Program-made: the position numbers and the translations under genes | The notes under the pieces: model-generated | Seen by the model: only the letters and a program-made list of their open reading frames with translations | Database searches by the model: none | Told to the model about the DNA's origin: nothing | Part shown: positions 25,090-33,500 of the stretch, in pieces | How the letters are laid out: each line of letters begins with the position of its first letter | How positions within the stretch are numbered: the stretch's first letter is position 1 | Origin: Planctomycetota bacterium | GTDB taxonomy: Bacteria; Planctomycetota; UBA1135; GCA-002686595 | DNA length: 47,094 nt | Assembly: GCA_002686265.1 (NCBI GenBank) | Contig: NZBA01000071.1 | Span: 1 to 47,094, forward strand | Reading direction: 5' to 3'

Positions 25090-25884
25090 ATGACGGATGA
25101 ACCTCACCTCTCCGCGCCCCGCTCCCTGAGCGGACGCTGCGCCCTGGTCACCGGCGGCGGCAGCGGCATCGGCCGCGCCACGAGCCTCGCCCTGCACGCC
25201 CTCGGGGCGGACGTGGCGGTGGCGGACATCGCTCTCGAGCCGGCGCGGGAAACCGCCGCCCTGCTCGCCGAGGCCGGCGGTGGCGGCGCGAGCCTGGCCC
25301 TGGCGGCGGACGTGCGCTGCGAGGAGTCGGTGGCGTCCATGACGCGCGAGGTGGTCGAGCGCTTCGGGCGCATCGACGTCCTCGTGCACTCGGCCGCGAT
25401 CCTGCGCGCTCGCGGCAGCGGGCCGAAGGTACTCTCGGACATCTCGGCCGAGGAGATGAACGAGGTCATCGACACGAACCTCAAGGGCACCTTCCTCTGC
25501 AACCGCGCCGTGCTGGGCGTCATGCTGCCCCAGGGCGCGGGTCAGATCGTGAACATCTCGTCCACCTCCGGGCTCAAGGGGCGGCCGATGGACTCCGTCT
25601 ACAGCGCCTCGAAGTTCGGCGTGGTGGGCCTGACCGAGTCCCTGGCGGAGGAGGTCCGTCCTTCGGGCGTGCGCGTGCAACTGGTCATCCCCGATGCCGT
25701 GGCGACCCCGATGTGGGACCAGAACGGCGCCCTGCCCGCCCCTCCCGGCGCCCTGCCGCCCGAGCGCGTGGCGCAACTGATCTGCGATCTCGTCTGCTTG
25801 CCCGGGGACGCGGTCTTGCAGAACGTCGTCATCGCTCCCTTCCGTTCGAGGAGGCGACGGAAGAAGAAACCGCAGAAGGAGTAG
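25090..25884 (+). CDS. Short-chain dehydrogenase/reductase (second of tandem pair)
   Basis: A 264-residue classical SDR. TGGGSGIG (21-28) binds the cofactor; VADIALEP after beta-2 has Asp at the position favouring NAD(H), unlike the Arg of its neighbour. The catalytic set is Ser158 (NISSTSG), Tyr171 and Lys175 (YSASK), with NLKG for the Asn. The C-terminus carries an unusual basic tail (RSRRRRKKKPQKE), which may bind a membrane or partner. It shares its C-terminal layout with the preceding SDR (a short strand ending APF), so the pair arose by duplication with possible cofactor divergence. Confidence 0.9.
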   Translation: MTDEPHLSAPRSLSGRCALVTGGGSGIGRATSLALHALGADVAVADIALEPARETAALLAEAGGGGASLALAADVRCEESVASMTREVVERFGRIDVLVHSAAILRARGSGPKVLSDISAEEMNEVIDTNLKGTFLCNRAVLGVMLPQGAGQIVNISSTSGLKGRPMDSVYSASKFGVVGLTESLAEEVRPSGVRVQLVIPDAVATPMWDQNGALPAPPGALPPERVAQLICDLVCLPGDAVLQNVVIAPFRSRRRRKKKPQKE

Positions 25885-25978
25885 GGCGCTCGCGCCCCTC
25901 TCCCCGGCGCTTGCGGCCGCGCGGTTTGAAGGTGATCATCGTCGGCGGTCCGCCAGTGCTTGGGGGGCCACGCCTGCC

Positions 25979-27349
25979 ATGCACACCCTTGTCGCTTCGC
26001 TCTTGAGCACGGCGCCGCTCCTCGCCGCTTCCGGTGCGGGGGGTGAGATCGTCTGGCGGGCGGACCACGCCATGGTGATGGAGCGCGCGCGCGCCGAAGG
26101 GCGCGTGGTCTTCGTGGCGGTCGACCTGAAGGACGAGGCGCGCTGCGACCACTTCGTGGACGACGTCTACTCCGAGCGCGCGGTGCGGGAGCTCGCCGAG
26201 CGCACGTTGAACCTCGTGGGCTCGGGCGAGGTACACCGCAAGGGCGACGGCGAGTGCCCGCGCCTGAGCAGCGTCAGCTGCCGCGACCACATGCGGACCC
26301 TGGCCGCCTTGCGCGAAGCACACTTGGGCGTCAACGCCAGCGGGACCGTGGCGGTGCCCCAACACCTGTGGCTCGATTCGAGCGGAGCGGTGCTGCTGTG
26401 CGTCCCCTACGAGATGTCGGTCGAGGAGATGCTGTGGTGCTTCGTGACCGCCTTGCGTCGTGCGGACCCCGAGCTGGAGCTTGCGATGCCCCAGGAGGCG
26501 CGGGCGCCGCGGCGCTTGCTCTTCGGTCACGCCTACACGCCCGCGGACGGGGACGGTTTGGCGCGTGGCTTGACCGCGGATGAGCTCGAGGCCGAGATCA
26601 AGCGCCTCAAGTCGAGCCTGTTCGGCGGCGGGCGGATCGGCTCGATGACCAAGATCCTGTTCACAGCCCACCGCGATGCGGTGGAGTACGCGGAGCTGGA
26701 GTTCGGCCGCTCCCTGATGACCTGGAGCGGCAACGACTACTTGCGCCGCTCCCTGCACTCCCTCGGGCGCATCTCGCCGGCGGAGTTCTGGGTGGTCCCG
26801 GCCGACTTCGCCGATCACGGCGATCCTCGTGTGCGCTCGGAGGTGGCGGTGGCGCTCGAGCAACTGGCGGCGCCGCGCTCCTACAAGCTGGTCAAGCGCG
26901 CTCTCGGGAAGGAGAAGGACCCCTCGGTCGAGCGTTGCTGGCTGCGCGCCCTGGGGGCGGCCGGGCACGCCGAGAGCGGCGCGCGCAAGGTCCTGCTCAA
27001 GGCGGCCGCCTCTGACGACGGGGAGGTCCTGCGCTGGAACGCCATCCTGGCCCTCGGACACCTCGCGGGGCACGAGGACGTACGGGAGTTCCTGGTCGCG
27101 GCTCTGGCGGAAGGGGGCGGCGCGCGCCTGGCGGCGGCCTGCGCGATGGCGATCTCGCGCGACGCGCACTACCTCGGGCCGCTCGCCGAGGCGGTAGGGG
27201 AGGCGACCGAGGGGGAGTTGTTCCTGGCCCTGGAGGTTCTGCGGGGCGCGGATCTGCGCCGCCTCGAACCCGTCGTGCGGCGCGTGGGGCGCGACGACCT
27301 GCGACGCGAGCGCGTGTTCTTCGGGGCCGAGGGCGTCGAGGACGATTGA
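25979..27349 (+). CDS. Thioredoxin-like / HEAT repeat protein
   Basis: A 456-residue protein. A weak N-terminal hydrophobic segment (residues 1-20) could be a signal. Residues ~25-150 look like a thioredoxin-fold domain (RVVFVAVDLKDEARCDHF, then VPQHLWLDSSG with a cis-Pro-like VPQ), but there is no CxxC. Residues ~245-440 are HEAT-like helical repeats (DPRVRSEVAVALEQLA, DPSVERCWLRALGAAG, DDGEVLRWNAILALGHLAG). Such Trx-HEAT proteins are common and uncharacterised in this phylum. It ends 27 bases from the convergent HlyD gene. The function is unknown; protein-protein interaction is likely. Confidence 0.7.
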   Translation: MHTLVASLLSTAPLLAASGAGGEIVWRADHAMVMERARAEGRVVFVAVDLKDEARCDHFVDDVYSERAVRELAERTLNLVGSGEVHRKGDGECPRLSSVSCRDHMRTLAALREAHLGVNASGTVAVPQHLWLDSSGAVLLCVPYEMSVEEMLWCFVTALRRADPELELAMPQEARAPRRLLFGHAYTPADGDGLARGLTADELEAEIKRLKSSLFGGGRIGSMTKILFTAHRDAVEYAELEFGRSLMTWSGNDYLRRSLHSLGRISPAEFWVVPADFADHGDPRVRSEVAVALEQLAAPRSYKLVKRALGKEKDPSVERCWLRALGAAGHAESGARKVLLKAAASDDGEVLRWNAILALGHLAGHEDVREFLVAALAEGGGARLAAACAMAISRDAHYLGPLAEAVGEATEGELFLALEVLRGADLRRLEPVVRRVGRDDLRRERVFFGAEGVEDD

Positions 27350-27376
27350 GCCGCAGCCAGCCGGCGCGAGGCCGGA

Positions 27377-28507
27377 TCACGGCATCCAGGACCAGACGTC
27401 GGTGAACAGGAAACGCTCGATCGGGCGCAGGAGCTCGCGCCAGAGCTGGCTGGCGTCCACGACGATGCGTGCGTAGCCGGTCATGCCCGGGGCCAGGCGG
27501 TGGTCGCGCGGAAGGCTGCAGTAGACGCGTACGAGATACTCGTCGGCGGGGCTCTTGGAACGCTCCAGCTGGCTTTCGCGGTCCGTGCGGATCGGGTGCA
27601 CCTCGATCTCGGATTCGTTGGACGTCGAGAGGGCGACGGCTCGTACCTCGGCCACCAGGAGCTCGCCGTCGAGGCTGAACAGGCGCACCTTGACCGGGTT
27701 GCCGGTGCTGACGAGGGCGGCGGCTGCTTCGTCGGCGGCGATCTCCACCTCCAGGGAGGAGTTGTCCTGCACGACCGCGATCAGCTCGCCGGCTTCGACG
27801 ACCTGGCCGATGCGCTCGACCATGAAGGGCGTCACGATCTTGCCCTGGATGGGGGACACGACGCGCGTCAGGCCGACCAGCTTCTCGTTGTAATCCGCCC
27901 GCGCCTGCACGCGGGCCAGTTCGGCGCGCTTGGCGCGCACCTCCTCCTCGCGGGCGCCCTCCTCGAGCTTGGCGAGGTTCTCCTGGGCCGACGCAACCAG
28001 GTGTACCGTCGCGTCGCGTGAGACCTGGGCCGAGGCCAGCTCTTCGTCCGTCGCCGCGCTCTGCTCCGCCAGGCCGCTGACCCGCACCAGCTCGCGTTCG
28101 TAGTGGTCGAGGCGCACCTGCCACAAGGCGAGCTGCTCACGGGCCATGGAGACCTCCTCCAAGCGCGGCCCCGATTCGAGCAGGTCGAGCTCAGCCCCGA
28201 GGCGGGCGAGCTCCGCCTTCGCCGTCGCCAACTCGACGGCGTACTCGCGATCGTCGAGGATCGCGATCAGCGTCCCCTCCTCGACCGCGTCTCCCTCGCG
28301 CACCTCGACGGTCAGGATCTCGCCGGCGACCGGCGCCCGCACTCCGCGCTGGGAGAGGGGGACCAAGCGGCACTCGCCGACGACCTCGCGTTCGTAGGGC
28401 AGGGCGAGGCACAAACCCACGGCGAGCAGTCCGACGAGGCGAACGGTCCAGCGCAGAATCCAATGGCCGCCGCCGCGGACCTGGCCCGAGAGTGATTTCG
28501 TACCCAT
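27377..28507 (-). CDS. HlyD-type membrane fusion protein
   Basis: A 376-residue periplasmic adaptor. One N-terminal membrane helix (~17-37) is followed by a lipoyl-like half (VRAPVAGEILTVEVREGD), a long coiled-coil hairpin rich in Glu/Ala/Leu (~95-200), the second lipoyl half (VVSPIQGKIV) and a beta-barrel domain. The end, PIERFLFTDVWSWMP, is the type of terminus I associate with HlyD proteins encoded beside 'peptide zinc metalloprotease' M50 proteins; the only such protein here is the degenerate one at 13162-14460. No ABC transporter or RND pump is encoded in the window. It is divergent from the TolC-like gene, so the two are probably co-regulated. Confidence 0.88.
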   Translation of the reverse strand: MGTKSLSGQVRGGGHWILRWTVRLVGLLAVGLCLALPYEREVVGECRLVPLSQRGVRAPVAGEILTVEVREGDAVEEGTLIAILDDREYAVELATAKAELARLGAELDLLESGPRLEEVSMAREQLALWQVRLDHYERELVRVSGLAEQSAATDEELASAQVSRDATVHLVASAQENLAKLEEGAREEEVRAKRAELARVQARADYNEKLVGLTRVVSPIQGKIVTPFMVERIGQVVEAGELIAVVQDNSSLEVEIAADEAAAALVSTGNPVKVRLFSLDGELLVAEVRAVALSTSNESEIEVHPIRTDRESQLERSKSPADEYLVRVYCSLPRDHRLAPGMTGYARIVVDASQLWRELLRPIERFLFTDVWSWMP

Positions 28508-28682
28508 GCGTTGAGGTCGACGGGGGGGATTCTAGCGGCGCGGCGTCCCGACTCACCCGTTCGGGGTGCGTTGTTTGTCCGAGAGCCGGGCCGGGGAGGT
28601 TTTTCCCGCGCCCCGAGCTTCCCCCGGTGCGTCCAATCGCTTCAATGGCGGCGGTGAACGGGGACGGGGCCCGCCGCCGGCC
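28508..28682. promoter_or_regulatory. Divergent intergenic region, HlyD / TolC
   Basis: 175 bases separating the start codons of the adaptor and outer-membrane genes. A shared bidirectional control region is likely. No clear operator palindrome or hexamers were identified. Confidence 0.4.
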
Positions 28683-30197
28683 ATGAACGCTGCAACAGAC
28701 CAGATCGCGCCGGCCGCCCGCGGCCGGCGCCGCGCCGCCCTCGTCGGTGCTCTCATTCTCCTGGCGCTCCCGCAGGCTTGCTCGGGCCCGCGGCGCATCC
28801 GCCTGCCCGAGGCCTCCGCCTGGCGCCCCCCCTCACCTCTGAACGCCTGCGACCCAACCGGTGGCGGGGGAACGGCGCTCGAAGTCGGTGCGTCGCCCGC
28901 GCCCGCGCCGATCAGCTCCTCCCCCTCGGGCGCCGTGTCGATCGACCTCGCCCAGGTCCTCGAGCTGGCCGCCGAGGCGGACCTCGCCACCCGCATCGCA
29001 ATCGAGCAGGCCCAGGAGGCCTTCGCCCAGACGGACCTCGTGGCGGAATCTCTCTATCCGTCGGTGAGTGTCGGCCTTCGGCGCGGCGAGCGCACGGGGT
29101 CCTTTCAAACCACCGCCGGCAACTTTCTCGATGTCGATGCACGCCAGGACTTCCGCGGGCCGGCCCTCGAGCTGAGCTTCGATCCCGGGCGTGCCGTCTT
29201 CACCCTGGCGGCGGCCCGCGAGCGGGCCGAGGGCCGCACCTTCGCCACCTTGACTGCCCACCAGGCCGCGATGCTGCGCGCGGGTTTGGGCTTTGTCGCC
29301 TTGCAGGAGGCCCACGCCCTCGTCGCCGCCGCCGAGGGCTCCCTGGCGCGCGCCGACGATCAGTTGGCGGACCAGCGGGCGCGGCGCGGCAGCGGCGCGG
29401 GTCACGAAGGCGACCTGCAGGAGGCTCTGGCGCAGCGGGCGCGCGCCTACGACCGCCTGCTGGGCCGCAGGGCGGAGACCCAGCTGTCCTCCGCGCGTTT
29501 GGCCGAGCTGGTTGGCCTGGCTCCCGAACGGCCCCTCACTCCGCGCGGGAGCGAGTTCGTCGCCCTGGAGATGGTCGCCCTGGGGAATCTGTCCGACCTG
29601 GTCGAGCTCGCTCTCGAGCGGCGCTCCGAGGTGGCCCAGGCGCAGAGCTCCGTGCGTGCGGCACAGCGGGAGCGAACCCTCAGGTCCTGGCGTTGGGCGA
29701 TCCCGACCCTCGAGGGCATCGCGGAGGCGGGCGAGGTCGGCCCGAATGACGACGATCTCGAGCATACCGAGGCCTACAGCATCTCCTTGCAGTGGGACCT
29801 CGGCGCGACCCTCTCGGGGGAGATCCACCGCTCCGCCGCCCTTGCGCGCGAGGCGGGTTTCGTCCTCGAGGCCGTACGCCGGCGGGTGGCGCGCGAGGTG
29901 GTCGAGGCTTTTCGCGCCGCGCAGGCCATGCGGGAGCGCGGCGACGTCCTCGGAGAAGCCGAGCGCGCGGCCCGGGCGGCTCTCGAGCAGGCCGCCCTGC
30001 GCTTCGCCAGCAGCGATCGCCTGCTCATGGAGCTGCAGCGCGCCGACGAGCTGGTGACCGCCATGCAGGAACGCCGCATCGGAGCCCTCGCGGACTACTG
30101 CCGCGCTCAGCTGGCCCTGTTCGCGGCGGTAGGGGGCGGTGGAGAGTGGGGATTGCCCGCTCTGCTGCCGGATCCGGGCCCGTCGCGCCGCCCCTGA
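28683..30197 (+). CDS. TolC-like outer membrane efflux protein
   Basis: A 504-residue outer-membrane channel protein of the TolC/OEP family. The N-terminal hydrophobic stretch ending LPQACSGP is an export signal, possibly a lipoprotein signal with an imperfect lipobox. A Pro/Ser-rich linker precedes two OEP repeats. The first has SIDLAQVLELAAEADLATRI and LYPSVSVGLRRGERTG, and the second has LSDLVELALERRSEVAQAQ with a beta segment IPTLEGIAEAG. Coiled-coil helices lie between. ATG 28683 is the only sensible start before the signal. It would form the outer-membrane exit for the HlyD adaptor, giving an envelope-spanning route for a product or peptide. Confidence 0.88.
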   Translation: MNAATDQIAPAARGRRRAALVGALILLALPQACSGPRRIRLPEASAWRPPSPLNACDPTGGGGTALEVGASPAPAPISSSPSGAVSIDLAQVLELAAEADLATRIAIEQAQEAFAQTDLVAESLYPSVSVGLRRGERTGSFQTTAGNFLDVDARQDFRGPALELSFDPGRAVFTLAAARERAEGRTFATLTAHQAAMLRAGLGFVALQEAHALVAAAEGSLARADDQLADQRARRGSGAGHEGDLQEALAQRARAYDRLLGRRAETQLSSARLAELVGLAPERPLTPRGSEFVALEMVALGNLSDLVELALERRSEVAQAQSSVRAAQRERTLRSWRWAIPTLEGIAEAGEVGPNDDDLEHTEAYSISLQWDLGATLSGEIHRSAALAREAGFVLEAVRRRVAREVVEAFRAAQAMRERGDVLGEAERAARAALEQAALRFASSDRLLMELQRADELVTAMQERRIGALADYCRAQLALFAAVGGGGEWGLPALLPDPGPSRRP

Positions 30198-30212
30198 AGC
30201 CCCTGCGAGGGC

Positions 30213-30232
30213 CGCCCCGCACGCGCGGGGCG
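30213..30232 (+). terminator. Hairpin after the TolC gene
   Basis: CGCCCCGC and GCGGGGCG form a perfect 8-base stem with a 4-base loop, 15 bases after the TolC stop codon. No T tract follows, so it may be a weak or rho-assisted terminator. Confidence 0.45.
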
Positions 30233-30266
30233 AATCCCCCGAGATCCCGACTAGCGGGCAACTGAG

Positions 30267-30296
30267 TGGACGCTGAATGCGTTGAGGTGCTACATT
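30267..30296 (+). promoter_or_regulatory. Possible sigma70-like promoter for the main synthase operon
   Basis: The 340-base gap 30198-30537 holds the hairpin above and a relatively AT-rich part at 30270-30325. TGGACG (30267-30272) and TACATT (30291-30296) are separated by 18 bases and are the best -35/-10 pair there. If real, it leaves a leader of about 230 bases. Nothing else was recognised in the gap. Confidence 0.25.
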
Positions 30297-30537
30297 GAGG
30301 CGTAGTTCTGATTTGCGGTTCCCTGGCACTCCTTCCCACGCTTGACCGGCCTGGGGGGCGCTCGGTGACGCCTGAGCTGGCCTACAGTGGCCCGCTCCTT
30401 CCAGCCGATCCCTTTCACGGGTGTACCGGACGGCAGGAGGCATCGGCGACACCCCGTGCGGAGGCCAAGGAAGTCGGGTACGGCTCATCGGAACCGTGGA
30501 GGCCCATCCACAGGCGCGCAAGAAGAGACTGCCCGAG

Positions 30538-33500
30538 ATGGTTGACCACGATTCCCCGCCCCCGCGTTGCGTCCCCACAAGCCCTTCCGAGATGGAATGC
30601 CTAGTCGTCTCCCTCGGCGGCGGTAGTTTCGGCGGCGGTGGGGACCCGTCTCTACCGATCGCCGCCGCAAGGGCCGGGGCAATCGGGATTCTGGACCTCT
30701 CGGGGTTGGCGGACGAGCGGCGGGCGGCCTCCGCCGTCGAGCGACTGAGCCGCCTGGCGCGCGGGCGCTGCGGGCTTCTGCTCAGCGCTCGCCGCGACGC
30801 CGTCCAGGCGGCGGCCGCCGAGGTCGTGGACGGCAGCGGGTTCGAGCTCGACCTCGTGCTCCTGGCCGTTGAGGACGGCGAGTCCCTGCCGGCCCTCGCG
30901 CAGGCTTGGCGCACCCGTGCCCGGCGCGTGGGCGTGGTGGCCACTTGTGAGGCCCACGCTCGCCTGGCCCTCGAGGCGGAGTGTGATCTGATCGTGGCTC
31001 GCGGTCACGAGGCGGGCGGTGTCGTCGGCGAGGAGACGACCTTCATCTTGATGCAGCGCCTCCTGGCCGCCGGGGATCTGCCCGTGCTCGCCTGGGGCGG
31101 GATCGGCCCCCACGTTGCCGCCGGTTGCTTGGCGGCCGGCGCCGCCGGGGTCGTCCTCGACTGGCAGTTGGCCCTGACCCGCGAGTCGAGCTTGACGAGC
31201 GAGATGCGCGCACGCATCGCCCGCATGGACGGTAGCGAGACCCTCGTCACGCGCCTTCCCGACGGGCGCTACTTCCGTTCCTACGTTCAGCCCGGTTGGG
31301 GCGGGCGCGAGGTCCTCGAGACCATCGCCGCCGCCCACCCAGAAGACCCCCGTGCCTGGCAGCGTGACCTCGAGCGCGCCCTCGCCGCCGACGTCCCCGC
31401 CGAGTGCGTGGTGCCCGTGGGGCAGGACGCCGCTCTCGCCGCCCGCTGGCCGGGCGGCACGCCCACCGTGGCCAGCGCCCTCGCCGGCCTGCGCGCGGTG
31501 GTCGAGCGCAACCTGCGAGGCGCGGCGGAGGCCGCGGCTCTGGCCCCCGACGGCCCCTTGGCGCGCTCCCACGGGACGCGCTACCCCGTGGTCCAAGGCC
31601 CGATGACGCGCGTCAGCGACGTGCCCGAGTTCTGCGCCGCGCTCCAGGAAGGCGGCGGTCTGCCGTTCCAAGCCCTGGCGCTCATGCGCGGCCCCGCGTG
31701 TCGGGAGCTGCTGCAGCGCACCAGTGAACTGGCCGGCAAAGCCCCCTGGGGCGTCGGCATCCTGGGCTTCATCGACCGCGACCTGAAGCGCGAGCAGCTC
31801 GACGCCATCGAGGAGGTTCGGCCGCCCTTCGCAATCATCGCCGGCGGACGTCCCGATCAGGCGGCCTCGATGGAGGCGCGCGGCATCGCCACCTACCTGC
31901 ACGTCCCCTCGCCGGGGATGCTCGAGACCTTCGTCGCCGAGGGCGCGCGGCGCCTCATCTTCGAAGGTCGCGAGTGCGGCGGCCACATCGGCCCGCGCAC
32001 GAGCTTCGTTCTCTGGGAGCAGATGATCCGCGTCCTCGAGGAGCTCGACCTCTCTCCCGAGCAGGCGGCCGAGATGCACGTGCTCTTTGCTGGCGGCATT
32101 CACGACGAGCGCAGCGCGGCCACCGTGGCGACTCTGGCCCAGCCCCTCGTGGCGCGCGGCATGAAGATCGGCGTGCTCATGGGCAGTGCGTACCTGTTCA
32201 CGCGAGAGATCGTCGAGACCGCGGCCGTGGTCGAGGGCTTCCAGGCCGTGGCCATCGAGGCCGACGAGACCGTCACGCTCGAGACCGGTCCGGGGCACGC
32301 GACACGCTGCGCGCCCTCGGAGTTCTCTGATTTCTTCGAAGCCGAGCGCGCGCGACGCGTGGCCTCGGGCGACTCCGCCGAGACCGTTCGCGACGAGCTC
32401 GAGCGCCTCAACCTCGGGCGCCTGCGGGCCGCGTCCAAGGGCATCGTGCGCCGCGCGGCGGAGGCCGGTGGGGCGAGCGAGCTGGTGGAACTCGACGAAG
32501 CGGAACAGCGGCGCGAGGGCATGTACATGGTCGGCCAACTGGTCGCCCTGATGGACGCTCCCTGCACCATCCGTGAGCTCCACGAGCGCGTCTCGGCGGG
32601 AGCCGTGGCGTGGCTCGAGCGGGGCGCGGAAGCACGGAGCGAGGCGCGCGCCACCGTGACCGAGGCTCCCTCCAAGGCGCCGGAGCAACTCGACATCGCG
32701 ATCGTGGGAATGTCCTGCATGCTGCCGGGGGCGAGCGATCCCGAGGAGCTGTGGACCAACATCCTGGCCAAGCGCGATCTGATCGAGGAGGTCCCCCCCG
32801 ATCGCTTCGACGCCGACCGCTGGTACGACCCCGAGCGCGGGGAGCGCGACAAGATCTACACCAAGAGCGGCGGCTTCATGCGGGAGATCCTGTTCGACCC
32901 GCTCAAGTACGGCATTCCGCCGGCATCGCTCAGCTCCATCGAGCCCGTGCAATTGCTGGCCCTCGAGCTCGTGGACAAGGTGCTCACCGACGCGGGCTGT
33001 GGCGGGTACGCGGGGGAGAACCCTCTCAAGGAGACCTGCAGCATCATCCTCGGCGCCGGCGGCGGCGCCGGCGAGCTGAGCACCCAGTACGCCTTCCGCT
33101 CCGGGCTGCCGCACTACATCGAGAACATCGACGAGACGATCCTCGGCCAGCTCCCCGAGTGGACCGAGGACAGCTTCGCCGGCATCTTGATGAACGTCAT
33201 CGCCGGTCGGGTGGCGAACCGCTACGACCTCGGGGGTGTGAACTTCACCGTGGACGCGGCCTGTGCCTCTTCCCTGGCGGCGGTCTACGTGGCTTGCCGC
33301 GAGCTGGCGGCGGGGACCAGCGATCTCGTCATCGCAGGCGGCTGCGATACGGTGCAATCGCCCTTTGGCTATCTGTGCTTCGCGACCGCCGGTGCCCTGT
33401 CGCCGCGCGGACGCTCGCGGGCCTTCGACGCCAGCGCTGACGGTATCGCGATCAGCGAGGGCCTGGCGGCGGTGGCTCTCAAGCGGCTCGACGATGCCGA

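Noticed and set aside
24144..25100. 318-codon plus-strand open frame overlapping the first SDR
   Set aside because: It is out of frame with the SDR and its sequence over that region is Arg/Gly-rich shadow; the SDR frame has all catalytic motifs.
30421..30537. Earlier start for the 2850-residue synthase
   Set aside because: The extra ~39 residues are not protein-like and have no RBS; ATG 30538 is a better start, though 30592 cannot be excluded.
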